From Dichetophora obliterata (taxonomy: Eukaryota; Arthropoda; Insecta; Diptera; Sciomyzidae), in assembly GCA_963920525.1 (NCBI GenBank), contig OY986435.1:170527627-170591626 (forward strand): DNA of 64,000 nucleotides, read 5' to 3'. A model generated the notes under the pieces. That model had not been told where the DNA came from, searched no databases, and worked only from the letters and a program-made list of their open reading frames with translations. A program made the position numbers and the translations under genes. Below are positions 57,145 through 64,000 of this stretch, piece after piece (the first letter of the stretch is position 1; each line of letters opens with the position of its first letter).

Positions 57145-57300
57145 GCTTATTTGCTGAATATTCCCTCATGGGATTGGAAACAGGGTGATGATGTGATCTG
57201 TTTAGCTGAGCTGAAGCTGGGCTTTATTGCGCAGAGCTGTCTGGCGCCTGGTTTCTCCACCATGATGGCCAATTTGTTTGCCATGCGTTCATTTAAAACT
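57145..57300 (+). CDS. slo: slowpoke exon: RCK1, second half
   Basis: Exon of exactly 52 codons of the BK channel, beginning [20 protein letters not shown] and ending [11 protein letters not shown]. It covers the later part of RCK1, including the hydrophobic [17 protein letters not shown] helix of the gating ring. Acceptor follows TTCTTCTATTTCAG at 57144; donor is GTAAGT at 57301. Phase 0 at both ends. It follows the preceding exon after a 56-nt intron, the smallest intron in the window, in sharp contrast with the two 12.4-kb introns upstream. No disabling change is visible. Confidence 0.97.
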
Positions 57301-57677
57301 GTAAGTTTTTGTTGTTAGACGTTAATCCAGTTAAAGTGCTTAGTAGAAGAGGGGGGGCGTGTAGAGTTTAGGTTCAAGCCCGAGTATGCTGCATAAGCAT
57401 CTGGATAAAGCTGGTTGTATAAGTTTTTCTTTTTCTGTTTTTACTTCTTCACTCTTGTTGAAAAGTTTTATTGATTTTTGTTTTAATTTTTTATTTATTT
57501 TTGTGGTTTTTTAATTGTTGTTAAGCATAACACAATCTGAAAATCTGTTTCATACACAATCTCTTTAAAAATCTTCACGTTTCTTATGATTTAAAAAAAA
57601 AACAAATAAATATATTTATGTATTAAAAATGCTGAACGAAATGCTGCTCACGCAAAAATATTTCATATACTACACAG
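57301..57677 (+). other. slo: slo intron, 377 bp
   Basis: Short intron bounded by GTAAGT and CACAG. It contains a G-run (GAGGGGGGGCG, about 57349-57359). No exon or repeat recognised. Confidence 0.8.
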
Positions 57678-57790
57678 TCACCAGATATGCAATCTTGGAC
57701 TAATGATTATCTGCGCGGTACCGGCATGGAAATGTACACTGAAACATTGAGTCCAACATTTATTGGAATTCCATTTGCTCAGGCCACTGA
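57678..57790 (+). CDS. slo: slowpoke exon: RCK1 end, toward linker
   Basis: Exon encoding 37 codons plus two bases, beginning SPDMQSWTNDYLRGTGMEMY and ending FIGIPFAQAT. It is the end of the RCK1 core before the helix-crossover segment and the RCK1-RCK2 linker. Acceptor AG is at 57676-57677, donor GTAAGT at 57791. The expected next residues (codon split GA|N, then the LCFSKLKL region) are not found between 57791 and 64000, so the following intron is longer than 6.2 kb and the rest of the gene lies beyond the right edge. Confidence 0.96.
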
Positions 57791-60788
57791 GTAAGTTTGC
57801 TGCAAATAGTTAAGCCGTGTGAACATTTACAAGGCTTGAGCAAGAAAACTGTTTTAGAAAAGCTAAGAAACATCTACTTATACAAACCCATACACACACA
57901 CACACATACACAAAAACGCATACATGGCTATACCACCAACACCACTACACCACCGCACATGTGTTGAAAATGTTTCATTTTGCCGTTCTGTTCCGTTCTA
58001 AGTGTCTCTGTAATCGATGTGATTCTTATTTAATTTTCTGTACCGTGTTCTACACTGTTCGACAAAATATTATTGTTGTTATATTTACGCTAAGGTATTC
58101 ATGTGTGTTTTCAAAATTATATTTTTTTTTTCTTAATTATTCAGTATATCTTTCGGTGGCCTTCGATGTTGTAAACAATACATTTTTTAAAATATATTTA
58201 AAGTTGTATGTATGTTTGTTTTCTTGATTTCAATTAAATTTCAATTTTTAAAATTTTCCTATACAAAAAATATATTGAAGGATGTTGTGAGTTTCGATTG
58301 GTATAGAAAAAAAAAATAATTAATATTGTTTATAATTTTTTTTCGATTGCCTACGTATTGAATGATAGAAAATGATTTGATTTTTACTGCATTGAAGTAG
58401 CATAGATTTTCAGAACAACAAAAAAATTTAAAATAATAAAGCAACAACAAAAGAGATACAGAATCTAGGACGGACCTTTCAATTGAAATAATTAAATTTT
58501 TCCCAAAATTCGCTTTAAAACAAGTTTAAATGGAACCTCAACGTAAAACCCATACATAAATTTTGCAGTAAAATTTTTTTCTTAACGGGCTGTTTGAAGT
58601 TTTGAAATCATATTCTGTGTCGAAATTCTAATTTTCCTGCATATTTTATACCGAACGATGATATTTATTTTATAAATTCAATAATTTTTATAAGCCATTG
58701 CATTGAGAGATTTTGTGACTATCCTGGTGCATGACTTCCAAAAACTCATCGGTTTGTAGATGTAGAATTTGTTAATATTTACATAAGGTACAGAATAAAA
58801 AATTTATGGTCTTAAAGCTAAACTCAGGTTTAGTTAAATCAATCGGATAGACCATGATCCAGACCAAATTTTTTTAAAATAGACTTTGAACGCAATCTAA
58901 CTTGTTTTCTTGAGTTAAAATTGTTTTTTTTTGTGTGATAACTAACAAACTAAAAGACAGACCGCGCTTAAACTCAGCGTCAGTATAAAGGACAGTTGTG
59001 CCAACTTTGCGACAGAAAGTATTCTGACATTTCCTTAAAGCAGACTTTTTAAATTATCGATTTCCGGTACTCTCATGATAAAATGTATATAGTTCAATAA
59101 TTGACTAACCACTGACTTTGGAATGGTTTATATAAATCCTAATACTTTTTATATTTAATTTATCCAATAGTCCAAAACGACTAAAAAATAAAAATATAAA
59201 TACAAAAAACTACTTGTTGTAACTTTTAATTCAAAAACATATAACTACCCTATAAATTATTAATGCATTGTGCATTCTAACTGTCATTAAATAAATTTTA
59301 AGACTTATAACTATAACAAAAATGGATACTCTAAGAGATATTGATTTTTAACGAACTGATTGCAAGTAAAAGCATTCGTTTATATTGGTAGCTCTAAGAA
59401 GTGAGTCACAGATGACCAAATAATTATTAAATGAAAATGAAATTTGGATATGTCAAGCGCTCCCGTTCGAGTTCGATCATTTTTAGCCCCAAAAATTTAA
59501 ATACCCTACATATTTAAAAAAAAAAACTTATTTCTAAAACTAAACGGCTGATTGCAAGACAATACAGTTACTACTTCTGACCGCTTGGAGCGTTGTCGAT
59601 GATGATATGACTAAACAGCACAGATTTTTCTTTGACCAGCACTGGGTGACTATAAATCATGAAAACTAAAACAAAAAGCGACATCTATGGAGCCGTAGCG
59701 TAACGAAAAAAAAATCAAAGAGATCAATCAGCTGCTGAGCTAGTTTATCTACTTTTTTGTGTTCTGCATATAATTTAGAACCTTTTTGTTTAACCAGAAC
59801 GAATACAGCACGCCTACTCTTGGCTTTACAGTGGGAGTACATCGGCCGAACGGTGGTTTTTCTAAGTACAATGAAAAAGCAGCTTTTTATTAATTAATTT
59901 TATACACAAAAACATTCTGTTGTGCCACACACAAGTGTAAATACTATCAACATCGGCATTGACGAGAGAGGCTTGTTTTGGTTGTTGTGCATACGTTTGC
60001 TGTTGAATAAGAGCTTTGAAAAATGTGATGCCATACAACGCCTTGTACGGCCGTTGTTCAACCCACCATTCGACCGCTAGGCTTTCTGGTTTATTTTTAG
60101 GCCATGGTTGACCATTTAACCGCCATGCGGCCTATATTCAACCGCTGTTCACTCGCTAATATTTTTGCTCGGGATGTTTTAAATGTTGCGATATTTGAAA
60201 TTTTTCAGTAGAGTGCACCTTTTCATGCTATGAATATGAAAATTTGTCTATGACTTTATCACTGCAGTATCATATTCAATCAACATTGTTTTTAAGCCAT
60301 TTAATCGCTCTTGTTTTATCGAATTTCAAAGATAATTTTTAATTATCTTAAATTTAGAAAAACTTATTTCAGCTGATGCACCGGATACAGGACTTGTTAA
60401 TACAATTCTATATGAAATTCTATATGCAATTAAAGCTCTAAAGCCTTTTAAAAAATCGATGACCCGATCAATATTGCGAATTTTCACCAAATCTCATTAA
60501 AAGAAATTTTTTAGAAAAACAAACCAAGCAGCTTTGCATTACACTGAAATTAGTTTTTTTTTCAATATATATATTTATTGGTGAAATTAATCTATTATAT
60601 GTAAATAAGAAACAGGTCCGTAGACAAGCAGGGGGATTTTCGGGGTTAAACCCCCTATCTTCTTAGGGTCTAGAAAGTATAAAAATCTTATATATTGGCA
60701 TTAAGGCAACTACAACGCAACAGCGTAAAAAGTTGCAAACCACTTCAATTTTGAACTAAATTGAGACCTATGCTTTTAGATCATAGAT
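57791..60788 (+). other. slo: slo intron, no next exon found
   Basis: AT-rich with a (CA)n tract at about 57892-57906. The expected next slo exon was searched for by eye and not found. Nothing else recognised. Confidence 0.5.
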
Positions 60789-61583
60789 AACACAGTGTGT
60801 AATTTTTTAAGTCCTGGCACAATAACCATATACGGACATCACTACGTGATAAAAGATAAAAAAAAGACCCCTGTCTCTCAGTTTTGCCCAAAGTCCTCCA
60901 GGTTTTTTTTATGGGCCCCCAAAGATGTGGGGCCTCGGTGTAATTTTTGCAAAAAATGATCATTTTCTCAAGCTCATATCTTGCAAACCGTTAGAAAATT
61001 TTGATTTATTCTCTGAAGCAAAGTTGTAGCTCTTGTCATAAAGAACAAAAATTGTGAACAAATAAAATAAAAACTTCATCCTCAAGGTCAAAATCGCAAA
61101 AAACTTTAAAAAATTCAACTTGTTTTTACCTTTTTTCCCTGTTCAGGACCATAGGTAGCAAACCGTTCAAAATTCAAGGAAATAATCAACTACAAAAATT
61201 AACCTAAGATCTCAATAAGCAACTTTTTAGATTATATGAACTTCCTAGGAATAACTCTTAACACCGTTTAGGTAGCTCTTAGGTAGCCGCAAAAGTGAAA
61301 AATTTCCGGAAAATTTTTTAATTTAATTTGTTTTTTCTTTACTTCTCCCGTAAGTGAAAAGGCATGTTGCAGGTTTCATTGTTATACTATTACTGATTTT
61401 ATTAATCTTCGTTCCTAGGTGGTATGGGTTGACATTTAGAGTTAGGATTGTAACAAAGAGTAGTAACATAGATATTTAGTAATAATGATTCAGTGTTGTA
61501 GGGATTAGTAGTCTCAGCAGGGATGGCACTACAATACTATGCTATCTATTACAAAAATTATAAAAAAAATATTCTTATTATGT

Positions 61584-61784
61584 TTATAATGTTGATGGCC
61601 CTGGACTTGCAAATCGCACTCTCTTAGGTTGTGGATCCAAATCGTCGTCCGAATCGTCCGAATCTGATTCTGAACTTATGGTGTCCACAGGAACGTTACT
61701 TCCAGACTGCCCTCCATCATCAGCTTTTTCTTCTTCAGATACCTTATTAACATCAACAGGGTGATCTTGTGACTCCACCAACAT
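61584..61784 (-). CDS. Hypothetical acidic terminal exon in the long-TIR element
   Basis: Minus-strand frame of 66 codons preceded by a good acceptor (CTAATTCATTTCAG, ending near 61794). It encodes MLVESQDHPVDVNK, an acidic SESDSDDSDDDLD tract, and a basic-aromatic end PKRVRFASPGPSTL before a stop. An AATAAGAAT-like signal follows the stop. Low-complexity acid then PKRVRF suggests a nuclear localisation-like tail, possibly the end of a transposon-encoded or captured protein. I recognise no family. Codon use is less AT-rich than the neighbourhood. Confidence 0.4.
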   Translation of the reverse strand: MLVESQDHPVDVNKVSEEEKADDGGQSGSNVPVDTISSESDSDDSDDDLDPQPKRVRFASPGPSTL

Positions 61785-62126
61785 ACCTGAAATGAATTAG
61801 AAAAGAAATCAAAGAAGGAACACAAAACAATGTGTAATGCCTCGATGTGAGCGTCGTGTCGCTTTTATATTGTGTGCTGCGTCCCTTGTTGCGTGTGCTG
61901 AGCTTACTGCATTGCCTGTGCTGCTGCGGTCGGTGCGTCATCGCGTGATACCTAAGCGCTACCTAAACGGTGTTAACCCTTGGACAAACACATGGTTCTG
62001 GCCAGGCATATTTAATTTTTGAGCGTTAATTAAACACACAAGACATTAAACATGACAAGAGCTACAATGTGAATTTAATGCAGATGTTTGCTTCCAGGTA
62101 GTTTTTTGATAGAAGTTTTTTTGATT

Positions 62127-62330
62127 TTATATGTTCACAATTTCATCTTTATGACAAGAGCTAAAATGTGTGTTCCAGGTATTTTTTTTATATTTTGGGT
62201 TGTTTTTATGTGAATTCAATGCAGATGTTTGCTTCGAGGTAGTTGTTTGACAGTTTGGGCACGGGAACTCACCCACCAGCTTGAGAATTTTTATTAGAAT
62301 GCACTTACTATTAGTAAAGGTACAGTGCAC
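62127..62330 (-). CDS. Hypothetical frame with a CxxC knuckle
   Basis: Minus-strand frame of 67 codons containing KLVGEFPCPNCQTTTSKQTS and ALNSHKN. The CPNC pair followed by a histidine recalls half a zinc finger, but a second histidine at the usual spacing is absent. It lies upstream of the acidic frame at 61584-61784 on the same strand inside the long-TIR element, so it could be an earlier exon. Evidence is weak; it may be chance. Confidence 0.25.
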   Translation of the reverse strand: MHCTFTNSKCILIKILKLVGEFPCPNCQTTTSKQTSALNSHKNNPKYKKNTWNTHFSSCHKDEIVNI

Positions 62331-63109
62331 TCACACACTCGGCCTCCTGACTGACAATTATTTACGTTCAAAGTTTTGAAATCAACTTTTTTTTTTTTTT
62401 AGAAATCGCTTATTTTCTTACACTTCAATTGTTTTTTTTACTAGGGCTGTTTTTTGAGAAAACCAGATGTTTATTAAAAAAGTGAGGTTAAAAAATCTTT
62501 GTTTTTTTAATTTGCCCCAATGAGTTAATAAAAATTAACATATTTATATACAGATTTATAGCGTTTTCAAAGATCTTCTCAACGATACCCATCTCAACCA
62601 GATCGGATAAGAAATGGGTGAGATATAAGCGATTATATACTCAAGCTATAAAGGCCTATATCTCAAGAAGTTGGATCGGCCTCCTTCAAAAAACTTTGGG
62701 GTTTTAATCAGCGCTGTAAGCCCTACCAGGCCAAAGAAAATTGGCGCATTTTTCATAAAGTGAATTTGTTCGTAAAAGCGAAACTAAAAAAAAACGCTTT
62801 TTGGGCCATTTTTCAGTTTTTTGCGATTTTGACCTTGAAGATGAAGTTTTTTTTAATTTATATGTTCAGAATTTTTGTTCTATGTATGACAAGAACTTTT
62901 TGCAAGATATGAGCTTGAGAAAATGATAATTTTTTTTTCAAAAATGACACCGAGGCCCCACATCTTTGGGGGCCCATAAAAAAAACCTGGAGGACTTTGG
63001 GCAAAACTGGAAGACAGTGGTCTTTTTTTTTGGTCTTTTATTACGTAGTGGTGTCCTTATATGGTTATTTTTTTTTCGTGTTGCACTGTGTAATGTAAGG
63101 ACTTTGGCA

Positions 63110-63225
63110 TAGATTGCGATTTTATGTTCGGGCAGGGTTACGATGGTGCCGCTGTCATGATGGGTACACTACAAGGAGCACAAGTGTATGTAGCGGAAGA
63201 AGAGCTACAGGATGCTGTTATTAAC
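63110..63225 (+). pseudogene. hAT (ZMYM1-like) transposase fragment
   Basis: A + strand frame reads GQGYDGAAVMMGTLQGAQVY followed by VAEEELQDA. GQGYDGAxxMxGxxxGxQ is the signature around the second catalytic region of DUF4371/ZMYM1-type hAT transposases. The rest of the protein is absent. It directly abuts the right end of the long-TIR element, which may have inserted near or into it. Confidence 0.75.
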
Positions 63226-64000
63226 ACAGTTTCTCTACTTACAATATTTGATTGCATGCGAACTGTCAAATTTAATTTCATGATATATATCTCAAGTGTA
63301 GACCACTTATATCATGAAATTGTTCATATCACGAAATTTTTCTCTTGAAATATTTCATAAGATATGTTTCATGAGATGAGCTGTCACTTTTCACTTAAAT
63401 ATGTAAGTGTGTGAATTTTTAGGAACTTTTCAAGCAAAAAATATTGCAAAAGCATTAAAAGAGTGGAAAAACATAAAATGGAATGGCGAATGTAAGAAAT
63501 TAATTTAATAAACTTTTACAAAGAACTCCAAAATTAAATTTCATGAAGTGCCCACCTAAATATTATAGCATGAAATCTGGATATCATGAAATTCAATTTG
63601 CAAGTTCGCATGCAATAAAATATTGTAAGTGTAGACACTGTTTAAGCTTAAGACATCGCAACCGAATTTCGAAATACCACAATATCGCCTCTCGCATTTC
63701 AACTTATAAAAAGAATAAAAACTTTTGATTTTCAAATTGCTATTCATGTGGTCGCAGTTCCAACTAAATACATTTGTGATCAAGACTGTCCATTAGGGCG
63801 TTTCACAAAAGACGTTTTTTCTGATTTTTCCAACTCTTGAAACGGAATATTGAAGTTTGTGATTTAAGAGAATTTTGAAATTTTTTTTGGTTTTTTGAAG
63901 ATGGGTACGGGGTCGCTGAAATCGATTTTATCAAAAAAATGAGGTTATGGAGAAAAATTTTTAATATTAATTTTTGCTGGTGCTTTTTCTTCATAAAACT
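63226..64000 (+). other. No gene recognised
   Basis: AT-rich with imperfect TTTCATGA/TCATGAAA words repeated between 63275 and 63595. Nothing coding recognised. Confidence 0.4.

Larger units (their letters stand above)
60789..63092. mobile_element. 2.3-kb DNA element with about 350-bp terminal inverted repeats
   Basis: Left arm 60789-61130 and right arm 62810-63092 are inverted copies. They begin TAACACAGTG / CACTGTGTAA and share ATAACCATATACGGACA-, CTCCAGGTTTTTTTTATGGG-, CCCCAAAGATGTGGGGCCTC- and ATCTTGCAA-type words. The 1.7-kb centre holds minus-strand reading frames with a plausible splice acceptor, and internal direct repeats (GCAGATGTTTGCTTCSAGGT at about 62081 and 62222). The transposase type is not recognised, so the superfamily is open. 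Confidence 0.75.

Noticed and set aside
57791..64000. Next slo exon (LCFSKLKL region)
   Set aside because: No matching coding sequence with splice sites found in either reading direction.
1..64000. CRISPR arrays, bacterial operons, phage genes
   Set aside because: No direct-repeat/spacer arrays, ribosome binding sites or dense coding; the sequence is plainly animal nuclear DNA.

Overview
This window looks like euchromatic DNA from a fly (Diptera). It is very AT-rich, intron-dominated and packed with old transposable elements. The only host gene I can support is slowpoke (slo), the BK-type calcium-activated potassium channel. Its exons lie on the + strand at 30149-30259, 42638-42743, 44433-44538, 56936-57088, 57145-57300 and 57678-57790. 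Together they encode the first intracellular RCK domain just after the pore. They match my memory of the Drosophila protein almost residue for residue, and splice phases fit across every junction. The exons at 42638 and 44433 are two versions of the same 35-codon segment with identical phases, so they are a mutually exclusive pair. Exons for the voltage sensor, pore, second RCK domain and C-terminus are not in the window; the 5' part must lie left of position 1 and the 3' part beyond 64000.

Left flank, 1-30148: no host exon was found. It holds a TTAA-flanked piggyBac-type MITE (306-846) and a degraded jockey/CR1-type non-LTR element (3363-6992, minus) interrupted by an internal piece of an RTE element. 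Further along are a dead mariner (about 7260-8480), a second TTAA-flanked MITE with a Helentron-like minisatellite inside (10685-11620), a non-LTR tail (17485-17719), a tRNA-derived SINE (18920-19220) and several foldback elements. A nearly full-length RTE retrotransposon (24323-27575, minus) has a 13-bp target duplication and only two visible coding lesions.

The two 12.4-kb slo introns are filled with transposon debris. The first (30260-42637) has a hAT C-terminal fragment, a Tc1/mariner remnant, a piggyBac transposase pseudogene, a SINE inside a Helentron-like element, and a TA-flanked MITE carrying a well-preserved tRNA-like core. The second (44539-56935) has a related MITE, a long-TIR foldback, a second tRNA-like sequence inside an inverted-repeat element, and a hAT MITE with a perfect 8-bp duplication. 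It also has a GC-rich tandem array, a DINE-1-like Helentron, and a DD41D (rosa-type) mariner nested in a long-TIR element.

Right flank (57791-64000): slo intron with a 2.3-kb long-TIR element holding gene-like minus-strand reading frames, next to a hAT fragment.

The rosa-type DD41D transposase, DINE-1-like elements and slo sequence point to a higher fly (tephritid or calyptrate) with a transposon-rich genome; the species is not determined. The most unusual pattern is tRNA-like (pol III promoter-like) sequence enclosed within terminal inverted repeats, seen clearly twice and possibly three times. All family assignments come from reading motifs by eye, not from a search.
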